A stretch of DNA of 64,000 bases, from contig NW_027480566.1 of the NCBI RefSeq assembly GCF_051401765.1, forward strand, positions 778,501-842,500, in the 5' to 3' direction. The DNA comes from Calliopsis andreniformis (lineage: Eukaryota > Arthropoda > Insecta > Hymenoptera > Andrenidae). Below the pieces are notes generated by a model. That model was given only the letters and a program-made list of their open reading frames with translations. It was not told where the DNA came from and ran no database searches. The stretch's first letter is position 1. Every line of letters starts with the position of its first letter. Below are positions 1-13,139 of this stretch, piece by piece. The position numbers were made by a program, and so were the translations under genes.

Positions 1-45
1 CTGTTTTGCTCTCTGATGCCCGTGGACCGAGAGGGCGTAGAATAT

Positions 46-66
46 CGGAGCGATCGTGTCGCTCCG
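46..66. repeat. Perfect 8-bp dyad at the b/c junction of a satellite unit
   Basis: CGGAGCGA (46-53) and TCGCTCCG (59-66) are exact reverse complements around the 5-base loop TCGTG. The same dyad recurs at the start of most c modules in the array. A weaker 6-bp version, GGAGCG and CGCTCC around 7 bases, sits at the a/b junction (around 234-252). The dyad could form a hairpin or cruciform. Any protein binding is not shown by the sequence. Confidence 0.8.
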
Positions 67-383
67 GAGTTCGAGCGAAAAAATTCTAAGTCCCCGTTCG
101 TGTCGCTCCGGAACCGAATGTCGACGGAACGAAGGGACAACGGTAGATCCTTATTCCTGGTGCTCGTGGCTCTCTAAAACCGTACACTTGTTGTCCTCTG
201 TCTCTTACCTGTGTCGAGATAATCGAGAATCATGGAGCGTTCGTGTCGCTCCGGAACCGAAAGTCGTCGGTTCGAAACGAGAACGTTAGATCCTTATTCC
301 TGATCGTTGAGGCACTCTAAAACTATTAGGCTGTTTAGCTCTCTGATGCCCGTGGACCGAGAGAACGTAGAATAACGGAGCGA
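54..383. repeat. Canonical 330-bp satellite unit (modules c-a-b)
   Basis: This is a reference unit. Module c is 54-97 (44 bp), with an A-rich core GCGAAAAAATTC. Module a is 98-240 (143 bp). Module b is 241-383 (143 bp). All three start with TCGTGTCGCTCC. An ungapped hand comparison of a and b gives about 72% identity (103 of 143 positions), strongest over the first 60 bp, so the unit derives from a 143-bp dimer plus a 44-bp linker. Module b holds TCGGTTCGAAACGAG. The b/c junction holds an 8-bp inverted repeat. The next unit starts at 384. Confidence 0.93.
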
Positions 384-3108
384 TCGTGTCGCTCCGGAGT
401 TCGAGCGAAAAAATTCTAAGTCCCCGTTCGTGTCGCTCCGGAACCGAATGTCGACGGAAGGAAGGGACAACGGTAGATCCTTATTCCTGGTGCTCGTGGC
501 TCTCTAAAACCATACACTTGTTGTCCTCTGTCTCTTACCTGTGTCGAGATAATCGAGAATCATGGAGCGTTCGTGTCGCTCCGGAACCGAAAGTCGTCGG
601 TTCGAAACGAGAACGTTAGATCCTTATTCCTGATCGTTGAGGCACTCTAAAACTATTAGGCTGTTTTGCTCTCTGATGCCCGTGGACCGAGAGAACGTAT
701 AATAACGGAGCGATCGTGTCGCTCCGGAGCCCGAGCGAAAAAATTCTAAGTCCCCGTTCGTGTCGCTCCGGAACCGAATGTCGACGGAACGAACAGACAA
801 CGGTAGATCCTTATTCCTGGTACTCGTGGCTCTCTAAAACCATACACTTGTTGTCCTCTGTCTCTTACCTGTGTCGAGATAATCGAGAATCATGGAGCGT
901 TCGTGTCGCTCCGGAACCGAAAGTCGTCGGTTCGAATCGAGAACGTTAGATCCTTATTCCTGATCGTTGAGGCACTCTAAAACTATTAGGCTGTTTTGCT
1001 CTCTGATGCCCGTGGACCGACAGAACGTAGAATATCGGAGCGATCGTGTCGCTCCGGAGTTCGAGCGAAACAATTCTAAGTCCCCGTTCGTGTCGCTCCG
1101 GAGCCCGAGCGAAAAAATTCTAAGTCCCCGTTCGTGTCGCTCCGGAACCGAATGTCGACGGAACGAAGGGATAACGGTAGATCCTTATTCCTGGTGCTCG
1201 CGGCTCTCTAAAACCATACACTTGTTGTCCTCTGTCTCTTACCTGTGTCGAGAAAATCGAGAATCATGGAGCGTTCGTGTCGCTCCGGAAACGAAAGTCG
1301 TCGGTTCGAAACGAGGACGTTAGATCCTTATTCCTGATCGTTGAGGCACTCTAAAACTATTAGGCTGTTTTGCTCTCTGATGCCGTGGACCGAGAGAACG
1401 TAGAATATCGGAGCGATCGTGTCGCTCCGGAGTTCGAGCGAAAAAATTCTAAGTCTCCGTTCGTGTCGCTCCGGAGCCCGAGCGAAAAAATTCTAAGTCC
1501 CCGTTCGTGTCGCTCCGGAACCGAGTGTCGACGGAACGAAGGGACAACGGTAGATCCTTATTCCTGGTGCTCGTGGCTCTCTAAATCCATACACTTGTTG
1601 TCCTCTGTCTCTTACCTGTGTCGAGATAATCGAGAATCATGGAGCGTTCGTGTCGCTCCGGAAACGAAAGTCGTCGGTTCGAAACGAGGACGTTAGATCC
1701 TTATTCCTGATCGTTGAGGCACTCTAAAACTATTAGGCTTTTTGCTCTCTGATGCCGTGGACCGAGAGAACGTAGAATATCGGAGCGATCGTGTCGCTCC
1801 GGAGTTCGAGCGAAAAAATTCTAAGTCCCCGTTCGTGTCGCTCCGGAACCGAATGTCGACGGAAGGAAGGGACAACGGTAGATCCTTATTCCTGGTGCTC
1901 GTGGCTCTCTAAAACCATACACTTGATGTCCTCTGTCTCTTACCTGTGTCGAGATAATCGAGAATCATAGAGCGTTCGTGTCGCTCCGGAACCGAAAGTC
2001 GTCGGTTCGAAACGAGAACGTCAGATCCTTATTCCTGATCGCTGAGGCACTCTAAAACTATTAGGCTGTTTTGCTCTCTGAAGCCCGTGGACCGAGAGAA
2101 CGTAGAATATCGGAGCGATCGTGTCGCTCCGGAGTACGAGCGAAAAAATTCTAAGTCCCCGTTCGTGTCGCTCCGGAACCGAATGTCGACGGAACGAAGG
2201 GACAACGGTAGATCCTTATTCCTGGTTCTCGTGGTTCTGTAAAACCATACACTTGTTGTCCTCTGTCTCTTAGCTGTGTCGAGATAATCGAGAATCATGG
2301 AGCGTTCGTGTCGCTCCGGAACCGAAAGACGTCGGCTCGAAACGAGAACGTTAGATCCTTATTCCTGATCGTTGAGGCACTCTAAAACTATTAGGCTGTT
2401 TTGCTCTCTGATGCCCGTGGACCGAGAGGGCGTAGAATATCGGAGCGATCGTGTCGCTCCGGAGTTCGAGCGAAAAAATTCTAAGTCCCCGTTCGTGTCG
2501 CTCCGGAACCGAATGTCGACGGAACGAAGGGACAACGGTAGATCCTTATTCCTGGTGCTCGTGGCTCTCTAAAACCGTACACTTGTTGTCCTCTGTCTCT
2601 TACCTGTGTCGAGATAATCGAGAATCATGGAGCGTTCGTGTCGCTCCGGAACCGAAAGTCGTCGGTTCGAAACGAGAACGTTAGATCCTTATTCCTGATC
2701 GTTGAGGCACTCTAAAACTATTAGGCTGTTTTGCTCTCTGATGCCCGTGGACCGAGAGAACGTATAATAACGGAGCGATCGTGTCGCTCCGGAGCCCGAG
2801 CGAAAAAATTCTAAGTCCCCGTTCGTGTCGCTCCGGAACCGAATGTCGACGGAACGAAGAGACAACGGTAGATCCTTATTCCTGGTGCTCGTGGCTCTCT
2901 AAAACCATACACTTGTTGTCCTCTGTCTCTTACCTGTGTCGAGATAATCGAGAATCATGGAGCGTTCGTGTCGCTCCGGAACCGAAAGTCGTCGGTTCGA
3001 AACGAGAACGTTAGATCCTTATTCCTGATCGTTGAGGCACTCTAAAACTATTAGGCTGTTTTGCTCTCTGATGCCCGTGGACCGTGAGAACGTTGCATAT
3101 CGGAGCGA

Positions 3109-3526
3109 TCGTGTCGCTCCGGAGTCCGAGCGAAAATATTCTAAGTCCCCGTTCGTGTCGCTCCGGAGCCCGAGCGAAAAAATTCTAAGTCCCCGATCGT
3201 GTCGCTCCGGAGCCCGAGCGAAAAAATTCTAAGTCCCCGTTCGTGTCGCTCCGGAACCGAATGTCGACGGAACGAAGGGACAACGGTAGATCCTTATTCC
3301 TGGTGCTCGTGGCTCTCTAAATCCATACACTTCTTGTCCTCTGTCTCTTACCTGTGTCGAGATAATCGAGAATCATGGAGCGTTCGTGTCGCTCCGGAAC
3401 CGAAAGTCGTCGGTTCGAAACGAGAACGTTAGATCCTTATTCCTGATCGTTGAGGCACTCTAAAACTATTAGGCTGTTTTACTCTCTGATGCCCGTGGAC
3501 CGAGAGAACGTAGAATAACGGAGCGA
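3109..3526. repeat. 418-bp satellite unit with three c modules
   Basis: Three consecutive 44-bp c modules start at 3109, 3153 and 3197, followed by module a at 3241 and module b at 3384. The next unit starts at 3527. The total is 330 plus 2 x 44. The three c copies differ: the first reads GGAGTCCGAGCGAAAATATT and the others GGAGCCCGAGCG. This unit type recurs near 4187, 6717, 18119, 19758 and 24730. It shows that the 44-bp module multiplies independently of the rest. Confidence 0.88.
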
Positions 3527-6500
3527 TCGTGTCGCTCCGGAGTTCGAGCGAAAAAATTCTAAGTCCCCGTTCGTGTCGCTCCGGAACCGAATGTCGACGG
3601 AACGAAGAGACAACGGTAGATCCTTATTCCTGGTGCTCGTGGCTCTCTAAAACCAAACACTTGTTGTCCTCTGTCTCTTAGCTGTGTCGAGATAATCGAG
3701 AATCATGGAGCGTTCGTGTCGCTCCGGAACCGAAAGACGTCGGCTCGAAACGAGAACGTTAGATCCTTATTCCTGATCGTTGAGGCACTCTAAAACTATT
3801 AGGCTGTTTTGCTCTCTGATGCCCGTGGACCGAGAGGGCGTAGAATATCGGAGCGATCGTGTCGCTCCGGAGTTCGAGCGAAAAAATTCTAAGTCCCCGT
3901 TCGTGTCGCTCCGGAACCGAATGTCGACGGAACGAAGGGACAACGGTAGATCCTTATTCCTGGTGCTCGTGGCTCTCGAAAACCATACACTTGTTGTCCT
4001 CTGTCTCTTACCTGTGTCGAGATAATCGAGAATCATGGAGCGTTCGTGTCGCTCCGGAACCGAAAGTCGTCGGTTCGAAACGAGAACGTTAGATCCATAT
4101 TCCTGATCGTCGAGGCACTCTAAAACAATTAGGCTGTTTTGCTCTCTGATGCCCGTGGACCGTGAGAACGTTGCATATCGGAGCGATCGTGTCGCTCCGG
4201 AGTCCGAGCGAAAATATTCTAAGTCCCCGTTCGTGTCGCTCCGGAGCCCGAGCGAAAAAATTCTAAGTCCCCGATCGTGTCGCTCCGGAGCCCGAGCGAA
4301 AAAATTCTAAGTCCCCGTTCGTGTCGCTCCGGAACCGAATGTCGACGGAACGAAGGGACAACGGTAGATCCTTATTCCTGGTGCTCGTGGCTCTCTAAAT
4401 CCATACACTTCTTGTCCTCTGTCTCTTACCTGTGTCGAGATAATCGAGAATCATGGAGCGTTCGTGTCGCTCCGGAACCGAAAGTCGTCGGTTCGAAACG
4501 AGAACGTTAGATCCTTATTCCTGATCGTTGAGGCACTCTAAAACTATTAGGCTGTTTTACTCTCTGATGCCCGTGGACCGAGAGAACGTAGAATAACGGA
4601 GCGATCGTGTCGCTCCGGAGTTCGAGCGAAAAAATTCTAAGTCCCCGTTCGTGTCGCTCCGGAACCGAATGTCGACGGAACGAAGAGACAACGGTAGATC
4701 CTTATTCCTGGTGCTCGTGGCTCTCTAAAACCAAACACTTGTTGTCCTCTGTCTCTTAGCTGTGTCGAGATAATCGAGAATCATGGAGCGTTCGTGTCGC
4801 TCCGGAACCGAAAGACGTCGGCTCGAAACGAGAACGTTAGATCCTTATTCCTGATCGTTGAGGCACTCTAAAACTATTAGGCTGTTTTGCTCTCTGATGC
4901 CCGTGGACCGAGAGGGCGTAGAATATCGGAGCGATCGTGTCGCTCCGGAGTTCGAGCGAAAAAATTCTAAGTCCCCGTTCGTGTCGCTCCGGAACCGAAT
5001 GTCGACGGAACGAAGGGACAACGGTAGATCCTTATTCCTGGTGCTCGTGGCTCTCTAAAACCGTACACTTGTTGTCCTCTGTCTCTTACCTGTGTCGAGA
5101 TAATCGAGAATCATGGAGCGTTCGTGTCGCTCCGGAACCGAAAGTCGTCGGTTCGAAACGAGAACGTTAGATCCTTATTCCTGATCGTTGAGGCACTCTA
5201 AAACTATTAGGCTGTTTTGCTCTCTGATGCCCGTGGACCGAGAGAACGTATAATAACGGAGCGATCGTGTCGCTCCGGAGCCCGAGCGAAAAAATTCTAA
5301 GTCCCCGTTCGTGTCGCTCCGGAACCGAATGTCGACGGAACGAAGAGACAACGGTAGATCCTTATTCCTGGTGCTCGTGGCTCTCTAAAACCATACACTT
5401 GTTGTCCTCTGTCTCTTACCTGTGTCGAGATAATCGAGAATCATGGAGCGTTCGTGTCGCTCCGGAACCGAAAGTCGTCGGTTCGAAACGAGAACGTTAG
5501 ATCCTTATTCCTGATCGTTGAGGCACTCTAAAACTATTAGGCTGTTTTGCTCTCTGATGCCCGTGGACCGACAGAACGTAGAATATCGGAGCGATCGTGT
5601 CGCTCCGGAGTTCGAGCGAAACAATTCTAAGTCCCCGTTCGTGTCGCTCCGGAGCCCGAGCGAAAAAATTCTAAGTCCCCGTTCGTGTCGCTCCGGAACC
5701 GAATGTCGACGGAACGAAGGGATAACGGTAGATCCTTATTCCTGGTGCTCGCGGCTCTCTAAAACCATACACTTGTTGTCCTCTGTCTCTTACCTGTGTC
5801 GAGAAAATCGAGAATCATGGAGCGTTCGTGTCGCTCCGGAAACGAAAGTCGTCGGTTCGAAACGAGGACGTTAGATCCTTATTCCTGATCGTTGAGGCAC
5901 TCTAAAACTATTAGGCTGTTTTGCTCTCTGATGCCGTGGACCGAGAGAACGTAGAATATCGGAGCGATCGTGTCGCTCCGGAGTTCGAGCGAAAAAATTC
6001 TAAGTCTCCGTTCGTGTCGCTCCGGAGCCCGAGCGAAAAAATTCTAAGTCCCCGTTCGTGTCGCTCCGGAACCGAGTGTCGACGGAACGAAGGGACAACG
6101 GTAGATCCTTATTCCTGGTGCTCGTGGCTCTCTAAATCCATACACTTCTTGTCCTCTGTCTCTTACCTGTGTCGAGATAATCGAGAATCATGGAGCGTTC
6201 GTGTCGCTCCGGAACCGAAAGTCGTCGGTTCGAAACGAGAACGTTAGATCCTTATTCCTGATCGTTGAGGCACTCTAAAACTATTAGGCTGTTTTACTCT
6301 CTGATGCCCGTGGACCGAGAGAACGTAGAATAACGGAGCGATCGTGTCGCTCCGGAGTTCGAGCGAAAAAATTCTAAGTCCCCGTTCGTGTCGCGCCGGA
6401 GCCCGAGCGAAAAAATTCTAAGTCCCCGTTCGTGTCGCTCCGGAACCGAATGTCGACGGAACGAAGGGACAACGGTAGATCCTTATTCCTGGTGCTCGTG

Positions 6501-9500
6501 GCTCTCGAAAACCATACACTTGTTGTCCTCTGTCTCTTACCTGTGTCGAGATAATCGAGAATCATGGAGCGTTCGTGTCGCTCCGGAACCGAAAGTCGTC
6601 GGTTCGAAACGAGAACGTTAGATCCATATTCCTGATCGTCGAGGCACTCTAAAACAATTAGGCTGTTTTGCTCTCTGATGCCCGTGGACCGTGAGAACGT
6701 TGCATATCGGAGCGATCGTGTCGCTCCGGAGTCCGAGCGAAAATATTCTAAGTCCCCGTTCGTGTCGCTCCGGAGCCCGAGCGAAAAAATTCTAAGTCCC
6801 CGATCGTGTCGCTCCGGAGCCCGAGCGAAAAAATTCTAAGTCCCCGTTCGTGTCGCTCCGGAACCGAATGTCGACGGAACGAAGGGACAACGGTAGATCC
6901 TTATTCCTGGTGCTCGTGGCTCTCTAAATCCATACACTTCTTGTCCTCTGTCTCTTACCTGTGTCGAGATAATCGAGAATCATGGAGCGTTCGTGTCGCT
7001 CCGGAACCGAAAGTCGTCGGTTCGAAACGAGAACGTTAGATCCTTATTCCTGATCGTTGAGGCACTCTAAAACTATTAGGCTGTTTTACTCTCTGATGCC
7101 CGTGGACCGAGAGAACGTAGAATAACGGAGCGATCGTGTCGCTCCGGAGTTCGAGCGAAAAAATTCTAAGTCCCCGTTCGTGTCGCTCCGGAACCGAATG
7201 TCGACGGAACGAAGAGACAACGGTAGATCCTTATTCCTGGTGCTCGTGGCTCTCTAAAACCAAACACTTGTTGTCCTCTGTCTCTTAGCTGTGTCGAGAT
7301 AATCGAGAATCATGGAGCGTTCGTGTCGCTCCGGAACCGAAAGACGTCGGCTCGAAACGAGAACGTTAGATCCTTATTCCTGATCGTTGAGGCACTCTAA
7401 AACTATTAGGCTGTTTTGCTCTCTGATGCCCGTGGACCGAGAGGGCGTAGAATATCGGAGCGATCGTGTCGCTCCGGAGTTCGAGCGAAAAAATTCTAAG
7501 TCCCCGTTCGTGTCGCTCCGGAACCGAATGTCGACGGAACGAAGAGACAACGGTAGATCCTTATTCCTGGTGCTCGTGGCTCTCTAAAACCAAACACTTG
7601 TTGTCCTCTGTCTCTTAGCTGTGTCGAGATAATCGAGAATCATGGAGCGTTCGTGTCGCTCCGGAACCGAAAGACGTCGGCTCGAAACGAGAACGTTAGA
7701 TCCTTATTCCTGATCGTTGAGGCACTCTAAAACTATTAGGCTGTTTTGCTCTCTGATGCCCGTGGACCGAGAGGGCGTAGAATATCGGAGCGATCGTGTC
7801 GCTCCGGAGTTCGAGCGAAAAAATTCTAAGTCCCCGTTCGTGTCGCTCCGGAACCGAATGTCGACGGAACGAAGGGACAACGGTAGATCCTTATTCCTGG
7901 TGCTCGTGGCTCTCTAAAACCGTACACTTGTTGTCCTCTGTCTCTTACCTGTGTCGAGATAATCGAGAATCATGGAGCGTTCGTGTCGCTCCGGAACCGA
8001 AAGTCGTCGGTTCGAAACGAGAACGTTAGATCCTTATTCCTGATCGTTGAGGCACTCTAAAACTATTAGGCTGTTTAGCTCTCTGATGCCCGTGGACCGA
8101 GAGAACGTAGAATAACGGAGCGATCGTGTCGCTCCGGAGTTCGAGCGAAAAAATTCTAAGTCCCCGTTCGTGTCGCTCCGGAACCGAATGTCGACGGAAG
8201 GAAGGGACAACGGTAGATCCTTATTCCTGGTGCTCGTGGCTCTCTAAAACCATACACTTGTTGTCCTCTGTCTCTTACCTGTGTCGAGATAATCGAGAAT
8301 CATGGAGCGTTCGTGTCGCTCCGGAACCGAAAGTCGTCGGTTCGAAACGAGAACGTTAGATCCTTATTCCTGATCGTTGAGGCACTCTAAAACTATTAGG
8401 CTGTTTTGCTCTCTGATGCCCGTGGACCGAGAGAACGTATAATAACGGAGCGATCGTGTCGCTCCGGAGCCCGAGCGAAAAAATTCTAAGTCCCCGTTCG
8501 TGTCGCTCCGGAACCGAATGTCGACGGAACGAACAGACAACGGTAGATCCTTATTCCTGGTACTCGTGGCTCTCTAAAACCATACACTTGTTGTCCTCTG
8601 TCTCTTACCTGTGTCGAGATAATCGAGAATCATGGAGCGTTCGTGTCGCTCCGGAACCGAAAGTCGTCGGTTCGAATCGAGAACGTTAGATCCTTATTCC
8701 TGATCGTTGAGGCACTCTAAAACTATTAGGCTGTTTTGCTCTCTGATGCCCGTGGACCGACAGAACGTAGAATATCGGAGCGATCGTGTCGCTCCGGAGT
8801 TCGAGCGAAACAATTCTAAGTCCCCGTTCGTGTCGCTCCGGAGCCCGAGCGAAAAAATTCTAAGTCCCCGTTCGTGTCGCTCCGGAACCGAATGTCGACG
8901 GAACGAAGGGATAACGGTAGATCCTTATTCCTGGTGCTCGCGGCTCTCTAAAACCATACACTTGTTGTCCTCTGTCTCTTACCTGTGTCGAGAAAATCGA
9001 GAATCATGGAGCGTTCGTGTCGCTCCGGAAACGAAAGTCGTCGGTTCGAAACGAGGACGTTAGATCCTTATTCCTGATCGTTGAGGCACTCTAAAACTAT
9101 TAGGCTGTTTTGCTCTCTGATGCCGTGGACCGAGAGAACGTAGAATATCGGAGCGATCGTGTCGCTCCGGAGTTCGAGCGAAAAAATTCTAAGTCTCCGT
9201 TCGTGTCGCTCCGGAGCCCGAGCGAAAAAATTCTAAGTCCCCGTTCGTGTCGCTCCGGAACCGAGTGTCGACGGAACGAAGGGACAACGGTAGATCCTTA
9301 TTCCTGGTGCTCGTGGCTCTCTAAATCCATACACTTCTTGTCCTCTGTCTCTTACCTGTGTCGAGATAATCGAGAATCATGGAGCGTTCGTGTCGCTCCG
9401 GAACCGAAAGTCGTCGGTTCGAAACGAGAACGTTAGATCCTTATTCCTGATCGTTGAGGCACTCTAAAACTATTAGGCTGTTTTACTCTCTGATGCCCGT

Positions 9501-12500
9501 GGACCGAGAGAACGTAGAATAACGGAGCGATCGTGTCGCTCCGGAGTTCGAGCGAAAAAATTCTAAGTCCCCGTTCGTGTCGCTCCGGAACCGAATGTCG
9601 ACGGAACGAAGAGACAACGGTAGATCCTTATTCCTGGTGCTCGTGGCTCTCTAAAACCAAACACTTGTTGTCCTCTGTCTCTTAGCTGTGTCGAGATAAT
9701 CGTGAATCATGGAGCGTTCGTGTCGCTCCGGAACCGAAAGACGTCGGCTCGAAACGAGAACGTTAGATCCTTATTCCTGATCGTTGAGGCACTCTAAAAC
9801 TATTAGGCTGTTTTGCTCTCTGATGCCCGTGGACCGAGAGGGCGTAGAATATCGGAGCGATCGTGTCGCTCCGGAGTTCGAGCGAAAAAATTCTAAGTCC
9901 CCGTTCGTGTCGCTCCGGAACCGAATGTCGACGGAACGAAGGGACAAGGGTAGATCCTTATTCCCGGTGCTCGTGGCTCTCTAAAAGCATACACTTATTG
10001 TCCTCTTTCTCTTAGCTGTGTCGAGATAATCGAGAATCATGGAGCGTTCGTGTCGCTCCGGAACCGAAAGACGTCGGCTCGAAACGAGAACGTTAGATCC
10101 TTATTCCTGATCGTTGAGGCACTCTAAAACTATTAGGCTGTTTTGCTCTCTGATGCCCGTGGACCGAGAGGACGTAGAATATCGGAGCGATCGTGTCTCT
10201 CCGGAGTTCGAGCGAAAAAATTCTAAGTCCCCGTTCGTGTCGCTCCGGAACCGAATGTCGACGGAACGAAGGGACAACGGTAGATCCTTATTCCTGGTGC
10301 TCGTGGCTCTCTAAAACCATACACTTGTTGTCCTCTGTCTCTTACCTGTGCCGAGATAATCGAGAATCACGGAGCGTTCGTGTCGCTCCGGAATCGAAAG
10401 TCGTCGGTTCGAAACGAGAACGTTAGATCCTTATTCCTGATCGTTGAGGCACTCTAAAGCTATTAGGCTGTTTTGCTCTCTGATGCCCGTGGACCGAGAG
10501 AACGTAGAATATCTGAGCGATCGTGTCGCTCCGGAGTTCGAGCGAGAAAATTCTAAGTCCCCGTTCGTGTTGCTCCGGAGCCCGAGCGAAAAAATTCTAA
10601 GTCCCCGCTCGTGTCGCTCCGGAACCGAATGTCGACGGAACGAAGGGACAACGGTAGATCCTTATTCCTGGTGCTCGTGGCTCTCTAAAACCATACACTT
10701 GTTGTCCTCTGTCTCTTACCTGTGTCGAGATAATCGAGAATCATGGAGCGTTCGTGTCGCTCCGGAACCGAAAGTCGTCGGTTCGAAACGAGAACGTTAG
10801 ATCCTTATTCCTGATCGTTGAGGCACTCTAAAACTATTAGGCTGTTTAGCTCTCTGATGCCCGTGGACCGAGAGAACGTAGAATAACGGAGCGATCGTGT
10901 CGCTCCGGAGTTCGAGCGAAAAAATTCTAAGTCCCCGTTCGTGTCGCTCCGGAACCGAATGTCGACGGAAGGAAGGGACAACGGTAGATCCTTATTCCTG
11001 GTGCTCGTGGCTCTCTAAAACCATACACTTGTTGTCCTCTGTCTCTTACCTGTGTCGAGATAATCGAGAATCATGGAGCGTTCGTGTCGCTCCGGAACCG
11101 AAAGTCGTCGGTTCGAAACGAGAACGTTAGATCCTTATTCCTGATCGTTGAGGCACTCTAAAACTATTAGGCTGTTTTGCTCTCTGATGCCCGTGGACCG
11201 AGAGAACGTATAATAACGGAGCGATCGTGTCGCTCCGGAGCCCGAGCGAAAAAATTCTAAGTCCCCGTTCGTGTCGCTCAGGAACCGAATGTCGACGGAA
11301 CGAAGAGACAACGGTAGATCCTTATTCCTGGTGCTCGTGGCTCTCTAAAACCATACACTTGTTGTCCTCTGTCTCTTACCTGTGTCGAGATAATCGAGAA
11401 TCATGGAGCGTTCGTGTCGCTCCGGAACCGAAAGTCGTCGGTTCGAAACGAGAACGTTAGATCCTTATTCCTGATCGTTGAGGCACTCTAAAACTATTAG
11501 GCTGTTTTGCTCTCTGATGCCCGTGGACCGACAGAACGTAGAATATCGGAGCGATCGTGTCGCTCCGGAGTTCGAGCGAAACAATTCTAAGTCCCCGTTC
11601 GTGTCGCTCCGGAGCCCGAGCGAAAAAATTCTAAGTCCCCGTTCGTGTCGCTCCGGAACCGAATGTCGACGGAACGAAGGGATAACGGTAGATCCTTATT
11701 CCTGGTGCTCGCGGCTCTCTAAAACCATACACTTGTTGTCCTCTGTCTCTTACCTGTGTCGAGAAAATCGAGAATCATGGAGCGTTCGTGTCGCTCCGGA
11801 AACGAAAGTCGTCGGTTCGAAACGAGGACGTTAGATCCTTATTCCTGATCGTTGAGGCACTCTAAAACTATTAGGCTGTTTTGCTCTCTGATGCCGTGGA
11901 CCGAGAGAACGTAGAATATCGGAGCGATCGTGTCGCTCCGGAGTTCGAGCGAAAAAATTCTAAGTCTCCGTTCGTGTCGCTCCGGAGCCCGAGCGAAAAA
12001 ATTCTAAGTCCCCGTTCGTGTCGCTCCGGAACCGAGTGTCGACGGAACGAAGGGACAACGGTAGATCCTAATTCCTGGTGCTCGTGGCTCTCTAAATCCA
12101 TACACTTGTTGTCCTCTGTCTCTTACCTGTGTCGAGATAATCGAGAATCATGGAGCGTTCGTGTCGCTCCGGAACCGAAAGTCGTCGGTTCGAAACGAGA
12201 ACGTTAGATCCTTATTCCTGATCGTTGAGGCACTCTAAAACTATTAGGCTGTTTTGCTCTCTGATGCCCGTGGACCGAGAAAACGTAGAATATCGGAGCG
12301 ATCGTGTCGCTCCGGAGTTCGAGCGAAAACATTCTAAGTCCCCGTTCATGTCGCTCCGGAACCGAATGTCGACGGAACGAAGGGATAACGGTAGATCCTT
12401 ATTCCTGGTGCTCGTGGCTCTCTAAATCCATACACTTATTGTCCTCTTTCTCTTAGCTGTGTCGAGATAATCGAGAATCATGGAGCGTTCGTGTCGCTCC

Positions 12501-13139
12501 GGAACCGAAAGACGTCGGCTCGAAACGAGAACGTTAGATCCTTATTCCTGATCGTTGAGGCACTCTAAAACTATTAGGCTGTTTTGCTCTCTGATGCCCG
12601 TGGACCGAGAGGACGTAGAATATCGGAGCGATCGTGCCTCTCCGGAGTTCGAGCGAAAAAATTCTAAGTCCCCGTTCGTGTCGCTCCGGAACCGAATGTC
12701 GACGGAACGAAGGGACAACGGTAGATCCTTATTCCTGGTGCTCGTGGCTCTCTAAAACCATACACTTGTTGTCCTCTGTCTCTTACCTGTGCCGAGATAA
12801 TCGAGAATCACGGAGCGTTCGTGTCGCTCCGGAATCGAAAGTCGTCGGTTCGAAACGAGAACGTTAGATCCTTATTCCTGATCGTTGAGGCACTCTAAAG
12901 CTATTAGGCTGTTTTGCTCTCTGATGCCCGTGGACCGAGAGAACGTAGAATATCTGAGCGATCGTGTCGCTCCGGAGTTCGAGCGAGAAAATTCTAAGTC
13001 CCCGTTCGTGTCGCTCCGGAGCCCGAGCGAAAAAATTCTAAGTCCCCGCTCGTGTCGCTCCGGAACCGAATGTCGACGGAACGAAGGGACAACGGTAGAT
13101 CCTTATTCCTGGTGCTCGTGGCTATCGAAAACCATACAC

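Noticed and set aside
262..284. tRNA gene from the GGTTCGAA motif
   Set aside because: No acceptor stem, D-arm or anticodon arm can be placed around it.
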